From positions 1,364,001-1,428,000 of the forward strand of contig NC_008228.1 in the NCBI RefSeq assembly GCF_000014225.1: DNA of 64,000 nucleotides, read 5' to 3'. A program made the translations under genes and the position numbers. Below are positions 1-8,975 of the stretch, in pieces. How positions within the stretch are numbered: position 1 is the stretch's first letter; each line of letters starts with the position of its first letter. This DNA comes from Paraglaciecola sp. T6c (lineage in GTDB: Bacteria; Pseudomonadota; Gammaproteobacteria; Enterobacterales; Alteromonadaceae). The notes under the pieces were generated by a model that saw nothing but the letters and a program-made list of their open reading frames with translations, had not been told where the DNA came from and did not search any database.

Positions 1-238
1 AGGCCCACAATTCTTTAATGAGGCGATATTCTAGTTCTTTATCCCATTTTGCTTTTAAAAAAGCGGCAGCTTCTTCGCGGTTGTTCACAAAGGTGCTGCG
101 ATTGCGCCATTTGGTATCGACTGTATACGCCAGTGATACCTTTGCAGGGTTTCGGCTGTTCCAGCCATCTTCAGCTAAACGAACTTTTTCCATGGCGCTT
201 TGCTCATTGAACGGGGGTAACGGTGGGCGTGTACTCAT
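1..238 (-). CDS. DUF1348 / NTF2-like (SnoaL-fold) protein, partial
   Basis: Only the first 79 residues are in the window; the gene runs off the left edge. The reading frame starts [10 protein letters not shown] and continues with [10 protein letters not shown] and a TKWRNRSTF segment, the pattern I associate with the DUF1348 nuclear-transport-factor-2-like family of small alpha+beta-cone proteins. The start at 238 is preceded on the minus strand by a purine-rich AAGAGGATG stretch that can serve as ribosome binding site. Family members have no firmly assigned reaction, so no function is claimed. It is transcribed the same way as the oxidoreductase fusion to its right, with about 110 bases between them. 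Confidence 0.75.
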   Translation of the reverse strand, partial: MSTRPPLPPFNEQSAMEKVRLAEDGWNSRNPAKVSLAYTVDTKWRNRSTFVNNREEAAAFLKAKWDKELEYRLIKELWA

Positions 239-346
239 GTTTACATCCTCTTTAGGTCGATTAATATTGCATGATGGAACTATTTAACCAGAACTCAGGT
301 TATTTACTAAAAAACGTTTTTATTGAAACTGAATTTTTTGCTTTAT

Positions 347-2482
347 TTACAAGGCCAGCGCGATGGTTTGGCTATCTTTAGCGGGGACAGCACAACAAAG
401 TAATATTTCTGACTCGTCGACGTGGGCACTAGGGTTATTGCGATACGTTACGCTACCACTTAGTAGCTTTGCTGCACATGATCCGCATTGGCCATTGCGA
501 CAACTGTATTCTGGCGTTAGCCCGCTACTTTCGGCAACTTCAAGTAGGGACTTGTCACCCCTGTTCCAGCTTTGTTCAATACCAGATTGGGCAAATATTA
601 TTAAAGCCGATTCAGCTTCTTGCTCCGCGCGAGCACGGAGATCTACTGTTTGGCGCACTAAAGATGATGGTCCGAACGCTTCAGCATGAATGTCTTTATC
701 TTGTACGCCAAGTTCAATTAATACGTCGTATATGCTTTGCATAAAGCCTTGGGGGCCACAAAGATAAAAGTCTTTGTCGAATAGTGATGTTGCATCGTTG
801 CTATTCGCAGTGCCCATTGTATTGAGTACGCCGAGTAATAAGGTGTGGTTTATCCGCCCTTGAGTTGTGTAGTCTATAGATGGCACTGGTTTAGGCGGCT
901 TGCCAGCGTCAATATCACTTAACACAGAGTAATACTGAATACGCCCAGCACTGCGATTAGCAATATCAGAGAGCTCTTGGTAGAACCCCCGCTGGTGTCT
1001 ATCTTTAGCCGCTTGAATTACGGCCATCGGGCGAACATAACGACTGCGTAACCCTTCACCAAGGGCATCATTTGCCATAGATAACATAGGGGTTATACCG
1101 ACGCCAGCCCCTATCAAAACAGCAGAGCGCCGTTGTTTGTTGTCGATAAAAAAGTGTCCGCTCGGCGCTTTTATGTATATTTCACTGCCCACGCGTACGT
1201 TGGCATGTAGCGCGCTTGATACCTGGCCATGGCATTCACGCTTGACCGAAATGCGATAATAATTGCCTGTCGGGGCGCTGGATACGGTGTAATTGCGCAC
1301 GAGCCACTTGTCAGTGTTGGGCTGTTTTATACGCAAGGTGAGATGTTGGCCTGGGGAAGAGGGCAATACAGGTACATTGTCACTTGGGCATAAGTAGAAT
1401 GAGCGAATTGTACTGCTTTCGTCTTCTATTTTAGTGACGATAAATGGGCGCCACTGGTTACGTTGTGCTTGTGCTTTTATTATCGCTTCTGCTTGTGCCC
1501 AAGTGCCAGTTGCTTTTGCGTTAGCAGAGTAGCTTTCAAAGGCTGCCCGAAACGGTAAGGCCGCTTTTAAGGTTATGCCGCGGATTAACGTAAATTGCCA
1601 GCCGCGTAGTGCCCCTTGAAAGCCTTCGATCAAAGGGGAGTCACTAGCAAGCAGTGTGACTTCACCGGTCAACATAAAAACATCGCCTGTCGTGAAATCG
1701 ACGAAGAGTAAGCCTGCTTTGGGGTTGATAACAAAGTTGCCTAAGGTGTTGAAAAAGTTATTCCCTGCATAATCTGGGATCGTCAAGGTATTACCTTGTA
1801 CTTTTATAAAGCCAGGCATGCCACCACGGTGCGAGACATCAACCCCCATAGTACTGCGCGTAGGTTCTCCATTGCTCACTGTGTGTTGAGGATTTTGCCC
1901 TGCCGAACTGGCGACAAAAAACGTATCTGCTTGACCAATAAAAGCTGTTAATGAGGCACTCAGTTCAGTAAATTCCTCAATAACAGGTGCCTGAATAGGG
2001 GCATCTGGTGAGCGGACAAATTGAATTTCTCGGGTTTGAATATATTGCGGGCAATTGCCAAAAGATTGCTCAACGTCTAATTCAAGCTGATGATTTGAAA
2101 CCCCAGTAACGGTGGCATTTACCCGGTTGCGTCGCCGCGTAGGCATTTCCAACCCAAGTAGACCCAAGCGAGCCCCTTGCTTGACGGCGGATGCTAGTGG
2201 GTCTCCTGTTAGAATAGGCGTATTTACCGTAAGTTTTGTAGGGAAGGGGGACTGCACGAAGCCTGGCTTTCCAGGCAAAATAGACGCCCAAAGCTGCCCT
2301 TCATTTGTCGTACTGCCTAGGATCATAAACGGCAGTTGCTGGAAAAACTGCCTATGCTGCTCTGGCATGTATGCACGGATTGCGCGACGGCCAATGTCGT
2401 CCATCTGCTCAAGAGCACCTACACTGGCTTGTAACTGACGCTCACCGTTGTGAAATGGGGTATGAGTGTGGGTAAGTTTCAT
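347..2482 (-). CDS. PNPOx-like / ferredoxin reductase / 2Fe-2S ferredoxin fusion oxidoreductase
   Basis: A three-part soluble redox protein of 711 residues. Roughly residues 40-300 resemble the pyridoxamine-phosphate-oxidase-like flavin-binding split barrel. Residues about 345-450 form a ferredoxin-reductase FAD domain (RNYTVSSAP is the flavin-binding RxYS/T-type motif) and about 455-600 an NAD(P) domain (VLIGAGVGITPML). The C-terminal 90 residues are a plant-type 2Fe-2S ferredoxin with CRNGQCGSC and a distal CC. The expected electron path is NAD(P)H to FAD to 2Fe-2S, with the N-terminal domain as possible acceptor or second flavin site; the substrate is unknown. The start is supported by GGAG six bases upstream. 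Such fusions are often annotated as PNPOx family proteins. It lies head-to-tail with a glutathione S-transferase, which may hint at stress or xenobiotic metabolism, but this is inference. Confidence 0.85.
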   Translation of the reverse strand: MKLTHTHTPFHNGERQLQASVGALEQMDDIGRRAIRAYMPEQHRQFFQQLPFMILGSTTNEGQLWASILPGKPGFVQSPFPTKLTVNTPILTGDPLASAVKQGARLGLLGLEMPTRRRNRVNATVTGVSNHQLELDVEQSFGNCPQYIQTREIQFVRSPDAPIQAPVIEEFTELSASLTAFIGQADTFFVASSAGQNPQHTVSNGEPTRSTMGVDVSHRGGMPGFIKVQGNTLTIPDYAGNNFFNTLGNFVINPKAGLLFVDFTTGDVFMLTGEVTLLASDSPLIEGFQGALRGWQFTLIRGITLKAALPFRAAFESYSANAKATGTWAQAEAIIKAQAQRNQWRPFIVTKIEDESSTIRSFYLCPSDNVPVLPSSPGQHLTLRIKQPNTDKWLVRNYTVSSAPTGNYYRISVKRECHGQVSSALHANVRVGSEIYIKAPSGHFFIDNKQRRSAVLIGAGVGITPMLSMANDALGEGLRSRYVRPMAVIQAAKDRHQRGFYQELSDIANRSAGRIQYYSVLSDIDAGKPPKPVPSIDYTTQGRINHTLLLGVLNTMGTANSNDATSLFDKDFYLCGPQGFMQSIYDVLIELGVQDKDIHAEAFGPSSLVRQTVDLRARAEQEAESALIIFAQSGIEQSWNRGDKSLLEVAESSGLTPEYSCRNGQCGSCAAKLLSGSVTYRNNPSAHVDESEILLCCAVPAKDSQTIALAL

Positions 2483-2575
2483 GAATACTCCAGTACAGGT
2501 AATTTAATTTGCTACATTCAAGTGATATGGCTGGATGCACTACCCAGCCAAAAGATAAACAAAAAACGCTAAACG

Positions 2576-3196
2576 TTAGGCAACAAGACCTGCCTTTGTG
2601 GTTGTCATGGGTTTAAACCCATTTAGCGCTTCTACATTTGCTAAAAAGCGACGAACATTTGGGAAATTGGCCAAGGACACATTGCCCTCTGGCGCATGCG
2701 CTGTGTAAGTGTAAATAGCGATGTCAGCGATGCTCGGGCTATCACCGACCAAAAATTCTCTGCCCTCTAAATGCGCTTCTAGCTTCCCTAGTACTTTGTT
2801 TGCCGTGGCGATAGCAAAATCAGCATCAAGGGGGGCATTAAACACGGTAATTAAGCGGGCATTACATGGGCCAAACGCTATTTCACCTGCGGCTAATGAC
2901 AAAAACTGTTGTACTTGCGCTTCGAGCACCGCATCGGTAGGTATGTAGTCAGGCGCGTACTTGCGTGCCAAATAAACCAAGATCGCATTTGAATCGCTAA
3001 TAACGGCTTCGCCATCTTGCACCACAGGAACTTGACCTGCTGGGTTGAGTGTCAAAAAGGCGGCTTGTTTGTGCTCGCCACCGGCTAAGTCCACATTGAT
3101 CACTTCGTGGGCAATGCCGGCGATATTTGCGAAAAGCTCTACGCGTTGGGCGTGGCCTGATAACGGGAATGAATAAATTTTAATGGGATTGTCCAT
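2576..3196 (-). CDS. Glutathione S-transferase family protein
   Basis: A 206-residue cytosolic GST. The N-terminal thioredoxin-like half contains the cis-proline and glutathione gamma-glutamyl site (AGQVPVVQDGEAVISDSNAI, with V-P and the following D/E-S pair). The all-helical C-terminal half contains the SIADIAIYTY N-capping segment typical of GSTs. Length is normal for the family. AGAGGAC upstream of the ATG is a good ribosome binding site. It is transcribed away from a LysR regulator, and the 177-base gap holds two near-identical operator-like repeats, so regulation by that LysR protein is likely. The substrate cannot be read from the sequence. Confidence 0.88.
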   Translation of the reverse strand: MDNPIKIYSFPLSGHAQRVELFANIAGIAHEVINVDLAGGEHKQAAFLTLNPAGQVPVVQDGEAVISDSNAILVYLARKYAPDYIPTDAVLEAQVQQFLSLAAGEIAFGPCNARLITVFNAPLDADFAIATANKVLGKLEAHLEGREFLVGDSPSIADIAIYTYTAHAPEGNVSLANFPNVRRFLANVEALNGFKPMTTTKAGLVA

Positions 3197-3283
3197 AAAG
3201 ATGTCCTCTGGTGATTAATTAAAGCGCTGAACCTAAAGCTGTTCAGTGTCGTCGTGTTGAACAAATAATAGACGCGCTCTTTT

Positions 3284-3330
3284 CTATGAACAATATGTTG
3301 ATTTGTAGAATTACTATGTACAATATGTTC
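3284..3330. promoter_or_regulatory. Two operator-like direct repeats, each a short palindrome
   Basis: A 17-base element beginning CTATG and ending ACAATATGTT plus one base occurs at 3284-3300 and again at 3314-3330, exactly 30 bases apart and differing at two positions. Each copy contains the dyad ACA-ATA-TGT. The pair sits between the divergent GST and LysR genes. Three helical turns between copies would put two dimers on the same face of DNA, as expected for a LysR-type tetramer. The binding protein is inferred, not shown. Confidence 0.6.
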
Positions 3331-3373
3331 TCAATTGAATCGCGAAAATTCAGATATCAAACGGGCGAAGTCG

Positions 3374-4270
3374 ATGGACACACTAGAAGGTATGCGTACT
3401 TTTATTGCAGTGGCACGGCAAAAATCGTTTACAAGTGGCGCAAAACAGCTGGGTATTAGCACAAAATTGGCAAGCAAATATATTGGCCAGTTGGAAAAAA
3501 AACACGATGCCTTGTTGTTTCATCGTACTACTCGTAGTGTCACATTGACTGAGACCGGGCGGGCTTATTTCGAGCGATGTGTGCCCCTGTTGGAGCAATT
3601 TGATGAATTAGAAGATGTGATCCAACATCGTCAATCTGCACTTTCAGGTACTATAAGACTAACGGCACCCACCGCGTTTGGTAGCACTAAGTTGGTGGAC
3701 GCCCTAGCGCCATTTTTAAAACAACACCCTGATATCAGCGTAGAGCTTAGTTTGTCAGATCAGCGGGTGGCCATTATCGATGAAGGGGTAGACGTGGCAA
3801 TTCGCTTTGGCGATCTACAGGACTCGACTCTTATTGCCAAAAAGTTGATGAATATGCGCGTTGTGGTATTTGCTTCCCCCGAGTATTTAGCGCAAAAAGG
3901 TGCACCAAGTCATCCGAATGCCTTAGCCACTCATCACTGCTTATTGCAAAAGTCACAAGTGGATCCGCTAAATTGGAAATTCAAAGAAAATGGCCTGACG
4001 TTTAATGTGAATGTGCATGGGGTGTTTGCGTCAAACTCTCCTCGGGCTGTTACGCAGATGGCGGCGCAGGGGCTGGGCATAGGCATGGGGCCAATTTATG
4101 TCACTGAACCTTACGTAAAAGAGGGGAGCTTGCAGATATTGTTTGAGGAATTCGAAGCGAACCAACTGACGTTGAGTGCGGTGTATGCATCAAACCGGCA
4201 TCTGCCGGCACGCATTAGAGCATTGCTTGATCATTTAGCGAGCATGTTTAGCCAACAGCAGTGCTTTTGA
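3374..4270 (+). CDS. LysR-family transcriptional regulator
   Basis: A 298-residue regulator. Residues 1-60 form the winged helix-turn-helix (MDTLEGMRTFIAVARQKSFT, then a KQLGIS recognition region and FHRTTRSVTLTETGR wing). The remainder is the periplasmic-binding-like effector domain, with the PTAFGSTKLVDAL start and VDVAIRFGDLQDSTLIAKKL common to the CrgA/AaeR-like branch. The frame stays open upstream to a TTG at 3335, but ATG 3374 fits the family N-terminus. It is divergent from the GST gene and probably controls it and itself through the repeats at 3284-3330. The effector is unknown. Its 3' end faces the end of the cobalamin operon with only nine bases between them. Confidence 0.9.
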   Translation: MDTLEGMRTFIAVARQKSFTSGAKQLGISTKLASKYIGQLEKKHDALLFHRTTRSVTLTETGRAYFERCVPLLEQFDELEDVIQHRQSALSGTIRLTAPTAFGSTKLVDALAPFLKQHPDISVELSLSDQRVAIIDEGVDVAIRFGDLQDSTLIAKKLMNMRVVVFASPEYLAQKGAPSHPNALATHHCLLQKSQVDPLNWKFKENGLTFNVNVHGVFASNSPRAVTQMAAQGLGIGMGPIYVTEPYVKEGSLQILFEEFEANQLTLSAVYASNRHLPARIRALLDHLASMFSQQQCF

Positions 4271-4279
4271 TAAAGTCAC

Positions 4280-5458
4280 TTACAAGAGTCGCTGAATCGG
4301 CGATGTGTGTAATGCGTCTTTTAACCTTATCAGGCCCTGTTCGTTCGCAATACCAAATCGTAGGGCGTCTTTTTCGTCGCATAAGCGCACGTAAATCCCT
4401 TGCTGGCATAAAGCGTCAAAAATTGCGGGGGCGTTGGGTGTGTGAACCGTTTTGAATAGCAACGTGCCATGCACAGGTTGTGTGAATAGTTGTTTCAATG
4501 TGCTTTGTAATGCGCTACTTAAACGCCAGAGTACAACCCTTTGTTCTTCTTGCCAGCGTTTATCTGCTAGTGCCTGTTCGCCAACGAAAAGCGCGGGGCC
4601 GCTTACCGCCCAAGGGCCTAATGATAAGGCCATTGCATTAAGCCAAGTTTCATTTGCCAGTACGAACCCTAAGCGGATACCTGCTAACCCGAAAAACTTG
4701 CCCACTGAGCGTAATATAATCAAGGCGTCGCTGTAGTCTTGGTGCTTAGTGCCTGCCTGCTGCGGAGTTGCGCTATTAAGTCGCCTAAATGCTTGCACCA
4801 TGGATTCTTCCGGTGTTGCATCCATAAAGGCTTCGTCAATGATCAGAAGCCCTTGTTTGGCATGAATGTCTTTGTGTAATTGGTCGACGTACGCCTTTGG
4901 ATAATGTTCACCCGTAGGATTATTTGGATTGATCAATAGCACAATATCCTTGTGCCCTATTTGGCCTAACTCAGTAACGTCAGTGTAATCGAGAGTTTGA
5001 TACTGGTCTTTTTGCCATGCTTTGCGATGTTCTTGATAGCCTACTTTTGGCAGCCATACCCTGCTGCTAGCAAAGCCTCGGGCGCGGCAAAGTTGCGGTA
5101 GCATTTGAATGATGCTTTGGCTGCCAGGTGTTGGCAGCAAATGGTGGGTTTGATAGTAGCCACGTGCGGCGTGTAATAGCCCTTCGTTATTTTGTGGTAA
5201 ACGTTGCCAGCAGGCGGTGGGAATTATGCCAACAGGATAAGCGATAGGCGCAATGCCGGTGGATAAATCAAGCCAGTCTTTTTCCTCTATGTGGTAACGC
5301 TGGGCCATGGTGCTTAATTGCCCGCCGTGCATTAATGGCTGTTCTGCATCAACGTGTGTCGCATCGCTTGGCGCACTTTTTAGTATATCGGTTGCCCCAT
5401 CACCTGTTTGATTGACCTGTGTTGGAGCACGGGTTACAGCCGTTGTATTTTTATCCAT
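4280..5458 (-). CDS. cobD: L-threonine-O-3-phosphate decarboxylase (CobD/CobC-type PLP enzyme)
   Basis: A fold-type I PLP enzyme that makes (R)-1-amino-2-propanol O-2-phosphate, the linker CbiB attaches to cobyric acid. The aminotransferase-like core begins near residue 43 (MHGGQLS, then WLDLSTGIAP). It carries NPNNPTGEHY, the DEAF Asp that holds the pyridine nitrogen, and RSVGKFFGLAGIRLGF with the Schiff-base lysine. The first 42 residues are a low-complexity extension absent from the usual enzyme; AAAGGA upstream of the ATG nevertheless supports the long start. It is the last gene of the riboswitch-led operon, 13 bases after cbiB. The symbol cobD follows Salmonella usage; Pseudomonas usage is cobC. 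Confidence 0.88.
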   Translation of the reverse strand: MDKNTTAVTRAPTQVNQTGDGATDILKSAPSDATHVDAEQPLMHGGQLSTMAQRYHIEEKDWLDLSTGIAPIAYPVGIIPTACWQRLPQNNEGLLHAARGYYQTHHLLPTPGSQSIIQMLPQLCRARGFASSRVWLPKVGYQEHRKAWQKDQYQTLDYTDVTELGQIGHKDIVLLINPNNPTGEHYPKAYVDQLHKDIHAKQGLLIIDEAFMDATPEESMVQAFRRLNSATPQQAGTKHQDYSDALIILRSVGKFFGLAGIRLGFVLANETWLNAMALSLGPWAVSGPALFVGEQALADKRWQEEQRVVLWRLSSALQSTLKQLFTQPVHGTLLFKTVHTPNAPAIFDALCQQGIYVRLCDEKDALRFGIANEQGLIRLKDALHTSPIQRLL

Positions 5459-5471
5459 AAAAATAAATCCT

Positions 5472-6527
5472 TTAGAAAATGATGCCGGTACTGAGGCCGT
5501 AAAAGCCGCATAGTGCGATTAGCCCTATCAACCCCAATAAACCACAAAGCAAAATGGCACTTGAAAATAGCCAGGCACTGCGCTGCACCAGGCGAATACT
5601 GCGCGGTATGTCGGTCAAGGTAACGCGCTCTCCACTGCCTAATATTGGGCTATGTACTGTGTTGCCTTGATATTGTGATGCTCCCCCAATTGTGAAGCCA
5701 AGCGCACCGGCGCCAGTGGCCATACAGCGACCGCCGTTTTTGCTCTTGTAGCCCTTAGCTTGCTGCCATGCGCGTGCTAAATGTGTGAAACGAATAGGTG
5801 CCGGAGCGGCCAATACATACAGTAGGGAGGTGCAATAAGCGCTTAACCAACCAAGATGGTCGTCCGTTCGGGCGGCCCACCAACCAAAGTGCAAAAAGCG
5901 CGGTGATTTATAGCCCCACATAGCATCAAGGGTATTGCTAAGACGATGAAGAACCGCCAGTGGAGCGCCGCCGATGGCAAAATAAAACAAGCTGGCTATC
6001 ACGCCGTCATGACCATTTTCTAGCACAGATTCTACTGCGGCGCGGCTCATGTTGTTTGGCGTTAACTCGGTAGTATCTCGGCTAACCATATAGCTGGTGA
6101 AATGCCGCGCTTGGGCTAAATCTCCTTCTGCTAATGGCTGGTATATCTGCATGGCGTGCTCTTTGAGGCTTTGCATGCCAATAGCTAAATACAATATCGA
6201 GGCGTTTAATAAGAACATGCAGCCCGCTAGCAATACAGCGTCGTTGCTCATGGCATATTGCATGACGCCATAGTTGAGCACCCATAACGTCATTGGTAGA
6301 GGCAGGACAAGTATGAGCCAACACAGAGCACCTTTGAAGCGTGTTTTTACTAGGGATGTTTGCTGTGCAGTGAATAGTTGAGCGTTAGCTTTAGCCTCTA
6401 AGCGATTTGCTAAATGCCCAAACCCCACAAGGGGATGAAAGCGTTTAGGCTCACCTAATACTTTATCAAGCAGCAAGGCGAACAGCATTTGCGCGCCTAT
6501 TACAGCCAAGCTTGAAAAAGATAGCAT
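5472..6527 (-). CDS. cbiB: Adenosylcobinamide-phosphate synthase CbiB
   Basis: A 351-residue inner-membrane amide ligase joining aminopropanol phosphate to adenosylcobyric acid. Family marks include the N-terminal DKVLGEPKRFHPLVGFG motif, the central VSRDTTELTPNNMSRAAVES block, and the C-terminal MATGAGALGFTIGG segment, with several hydrophobic spans. The frame is open to an ATG at 6584 inside the preceding phosphatase gene, but ATG 6527 has GGGTGG just upstream and gives the normal N-terminus, so I chose it. It sits between the phosphatase and the threonine-phosphate decarboxylase that supplies its substrate. Confidence 0.9.
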   Translation of the reverse strand: MLSFSSLAVIGAQMLFALLLDKVLGEPKRFHPLVGFGHLANRLEAKANAQLFTAQQTSLVKTRFKGALCWLILVLPLPMTLWVLNYGVMQYAMSNDAVLLAGCMFLLNASILYLAIGMQSLKEHAMQIYQPLAEGDLAQARHFTSYMVSRDTTELTPNNMSRAAVESVLENGHDGVIASLFYFAIGGAPLAVLHRLSNTLDAMWGYKSPRFLHFGWWAARTDDHLGWLSAYCTSLLYVLAAPAPIRFTHLARAWQQAKGYKSKNGGRCMATGAGALGFTIGGASQYQGNTVHSPILGSGERVTLTDIPRSIRLVQRSAWLFSSAILLCGLLGLIGLIALCGFYGLSTGIIF

Positions 6528-6549
6528 GGTCGCCACCCAAGCGCTGAGC

Positions 6550-7275
6550 TCAGTCAAGCAAGCCGCCCCATTCCAGCGTGTCATTTTGATAGCTAAGCAA
6601 TATGCCTTGGGTGTTTGGGAGCAACATAGGCGGCCTAAATAAGCTCATTAAGCAGGCAATAGCGTCGCCATGGCTGATAACGAGCACATTGTGTTGCGCT
6701 TGTGATGGCTTGCTGTTTAGTGCTTTGGAATACGCGATACAGACGAGCGCTTTTTGCATTCGCTCGCGAACCGTGGCTGTGCTTTCACTCTGCTTTAGGT
6801 TGTTATTAAGGTCACGGCTGTCCGTTCGCTCAAGGCTGTTTTCTGGCTCAAGGCTATTATCTGGCTCTAGGCTGTTCGGCGGAGTGATGTGCGTTTGTTG
6901 GTAGCACAGCTGATTAAATGCATGGAATTCCGGTAATTGCTTTATGGGTTTGCCTTGCCAATCGCCTAAATGGCGTTCTGCTAAATCTGCAAAGTTTTGT
7001 GGCTCGAGGCGCAATGAGCCTTGTGCGCCATTGTTAAGTGCTTGGGCGCAAATGTCCGCCGTTTGCTGAGCGCGGCCAAGATGCGAACTAACGATATGGT
7101 TGATTTTCCAATGCTTGGCTTTCAACGCCAAGGCTCGTGCTTGCGCTATTCCCTTTGCGGTTAACGGGCTGTCTAAGTGCCCTTGTAATAACCCCTTGGC
7201 GTTAAATTCACTCTGCCCATGACGGCAAAGGTAAAAATGGACCGTATCAGGGTGAGCAGCGGTAATAGAGATCAC
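6550..7275 (-). CDS. Histidine phosphatase family protein with in-frame repeat insert
   Basis: A phosphoglycerate-mutase-like phosphatase of 241 residues. The catalytic LCRHGQSEFN motif with its phospho-accepting His lies near residue 18, and the second catalytic His is in VLVISHGDAIACL. It is probably an accessory phosphatase of cobalamin assembly (alpha-ribazole phosphate or a related substrate), since it lies inside the operon. A second, more CobC-like phosphatase is encoded at 10577-11329, so the roles may be split. The middle carries a charged hexapeptide repeat (NSLEPD, NSLEPE, NSLERT and weaker copies), probably a surface loop. The start is GTG with no clear ribosome binding site, 14 bases after btuF. 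Confidence 0.8.
   Translation of the reverse strand: MISITAAHPDTVHFYLCRHGQSEFNAKGLLQGHLDSPLTAKGIAQARALALKAKHWKINHIVSSHLGRAQQTADICAQALNNGAQGSLRLEPQNFADLAERHLGDWQGKPIKQLPEFHAFNQLCYQQTHITPPNSLEPDNSLEPENSLERTDSRDLNNNLKQSESTATVRERMQKALVCIAYSKALNSKPSQAQHNVLVISHGDAIACLMSLFRPPMLLPNTQGILLSYQNDTLEWGGLLD
6787..6876. repeat. 18-base coding tandem repeat in the phosphatase gene
   Basis: Three clear 18-base units lie at 6823-6840, 6841-6858 and 6859-6876; two decayed units are seen further toward 6787. On the minus strand they read NSLEPD, NSLEPE, NSLERT, then the weaker DSRDLN and NNLKQS. The unit is a multiple of three, so copy-number change would keep the frame. Confidence 0.8.
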
Positions 7276-7289
7276 GTATGCAAACTCGG

Positions 7290-8339
7290 TTAATGGGGTA
7301 ACGGCGTATCAGTCTGGTAAAACTGACGGGCCTTATCGATTTGTTCGCACATCAGTGCCACTTCATCCAACATGCGGCTGGTCATGCGGTGTACTTTGTC
7401 AGCATTGGGGTGAAAGATAAAACCGTTCTTGGCTGCTGGAATGTGTTGCCACTGGGCCCAATTCAAAGCGTCAGGCGTATCGGAGGCGTGCTGCGTGGGT
7501 TGAATAATGACTTGTGGCAACGCCACTAGCACTTGCTCTAAACCGACAGACGGATAGTCATCGCTGGCGTTGGCAAACGGGTTTTTGGCACCACAAAGGG
7601 CTAATTGTTGTTGCGGCCATGCATTGTTTGCCACGGTGCGCAGTGGCCTAGACCAAAGCTCATAAAAGGTGCGCATAGGGGGCTTTTTGGCATAGCGCGC
7701 TTTGAGCCTGTCGAGCTGCGCCGTATATTGTGAAGCGGCCTGTTCGGCAACGTCTTCGCGCCCCGTAACCTGACCTAGCATGAGAAGTTCGTCACCGACC
7801 TGTGACAAGGTCCTAGGGTTTGAATATATAACCTTAATTTTGTACTGCTTCAGCCGTGCTAAATCATCTCCCGGATTACCGGTTTTCCAAGCAATCACTA
7901 CGTCAGGCTGCAGCTGTACGATCTTTTCGATTTGTAGGCGGGCGTAGTTACCAATTTGTAGAATGTCTTTGGCCGCTTCTGGGTAATCTGCATGGGCGGT
8001 TGTGGCGATAATTTGCTGGCCCGCACCTACTTCAAAAAGCGATTCGACGATATGTGGCGCTAACGCAATAATGCGCAATTTCTGCCGTTTATCTTTGCTA
8101 AGCTGACTTATTTCATCAAAGATAGCGTCAGCTTCTGATATTTCAGATTGCGCTCTATTGCTTGGGTTGCTGGCCGCATTATTTACCTCATTGCCAGGCA
8201 CATCATCAACAGCGGTATTAGCATCGGCACGTTCACTTTTAGTTGTTTCATATTGGGCAGAAACGCTTGATGCATTGAACGCTAGCACGACAATACAGGT
8301 TAACAGACAAACGAGCCTATTTTGCTTTGTCGGTGTCAT
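7290..8339 (-). CDS. btuF: BtuF-like periplasmic cobalamin-binding protein
   Basis: A 349-residue ABC-transporter substrate-binding protein. A signal peptide (hydrophobic stretch ending SSVSA) is followed by an acidic, Asn/Ala-rich linker of about 50 residues not found in the usual BtuF, then the helical-backbone binding fold: RIIALAPHIVESLFEVGAG, ADYPEAAKDILQIGNY, LQPDVVIAW. It should bind corrinoid in the periplasm and deliver it to BtuCD, encoded at the start of the same operon. ATG 8339 overlaps the cobO stop as TAATG, suggesting translational coupling. A heme or siderophore binding role is a weaker alternative given the context. Confidence 0.85.
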   Translation of the reverse strand: MTPTKQNRLVCLLTCIVVLAFNASSVSAQYETTKSERADANTAVDDVPGNEVNNAASNPSNRAQSEISEADAIFDEISQLSKDKRQKLRIIALAPHIVESLFEVGAGQQIIATTAHADYPEAAKDILQIGNYARLQIEKIVQLQPDVVIAWKTGNPGDDLARLKQYKIKVIYSNPRTLSQVGDELLMLGQVTGREDVAEQAASQYTAQLDRLKARYAKKPPMRTFYELWSRPLRTVANNAWPQQQLALCGAKNPFANASDDYPSVGLEQVLVALPQVIIQPTQHASDTPDALNWAQWQHIPAAKNGFIFHPNADKVHRMTSRMLDEVALMCEQIDKARQFYQTDTPLPH

Positions 8340-8971
8340 TACCAATCAATTCCCTTTTGCGCCTTAATACCTGCTTCAAATGCATGCTTGATAGGGCGTA
8401 CTTCGCTGACGGTGTCGGCTAATTCGATAACCGCCCGGTGACAGGCGCGGCCCGTTATTACCACATGCTGATTGGCAGGGCGATTTTCCAGAGCGGCTAA
8501 TACGTCATCCAAATCGATGTATTTGTAGGTCAACATGTAGGTGATTTCATCGAGTAGCAGCAAATCGATGCTTGGGTCTTGCAAGCATGTTTTGCTAAAT
8601 TCCCAAGCTTTTTGTGCTGCGGCTTTGTCGGTTTCCTTGTCTTGGGTTTCCCAAGTGAACCCCGTGCCCATAACGTGAAACTCCACGCCTAGTTTTTCTA
8701 ATAAATCACGCTCGCCGCAGGGCCAAGTGCCTTTTACGTATTGTACGACACAAGCTTTTAAGCCATGACCGACTGCTCGGGCGACTGTGCCAAAACCCGA
8801 GGTAGACTTACCTTTGCCATTACCTGTGATGACAATCAATACACCTTTTTCGACTTGCGCGTTGGCGATACGCTCGTCCACTTTGGCTTTTTGCTGCTGC
8901 ATACGTGCTTTATGGCGATGGTTTTCGTCTTTTTTTTCGTCTTTATTGTCGTTTGATGGGGTGTCAGACAT
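8339..8971 (-). CDS. cobO: Cob(I)yrinic acid a,c-diamide adenosyltransferase (CobO/BtuR)
   Basis: A 210-residue cytosolic enzyme that transfers the 5'-deoxyadenosyl group of ATP to Co(I) corrinoids. The charged N-terminal tail (about 40 residues rich in D, K, N) is followed by the P-loop GNGKGKSTSG, then CVVQYVKG, the DLLLLDEITYML Walker-B-like segment and VVITGRACHRAVIELADTV, all diagnostic of the CobA/CobO/BtuR family. The frame is open back to 9058 inside cobQ, but ATG 8971 lies just after the cobQ stop with AGGGAG upstream and gives the expected N-terminus. The following btuF overlaps by one base. Confidence 0.93.
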   Translation of the reverse strand: MSDTPSNDNKDEKKDENHRHKARMQQQKAKVDERIANAQVEKGVLIVITGNGKGKSTSGFGTVARAVGHGLKACVVQYVKGTWPCGERDLLEKLGVEFHVMGTGFTWETQDKETDKAAAQKAWEFSKTCLQDPSIDLLLLDEITYMLTYKYIDLDDVLAALENRPANQHVVITGRACHRAVIELADTVSEVRPIKHAFEAGIKAQKGIDW

Positions 8972-8975
8972 AAGT

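Noticed and set aside
18-287. 89-residue plus-strand frame at the left edge
   Set aside because: It is antisense to the DUF1348 gene, whose translation shows clear family features.
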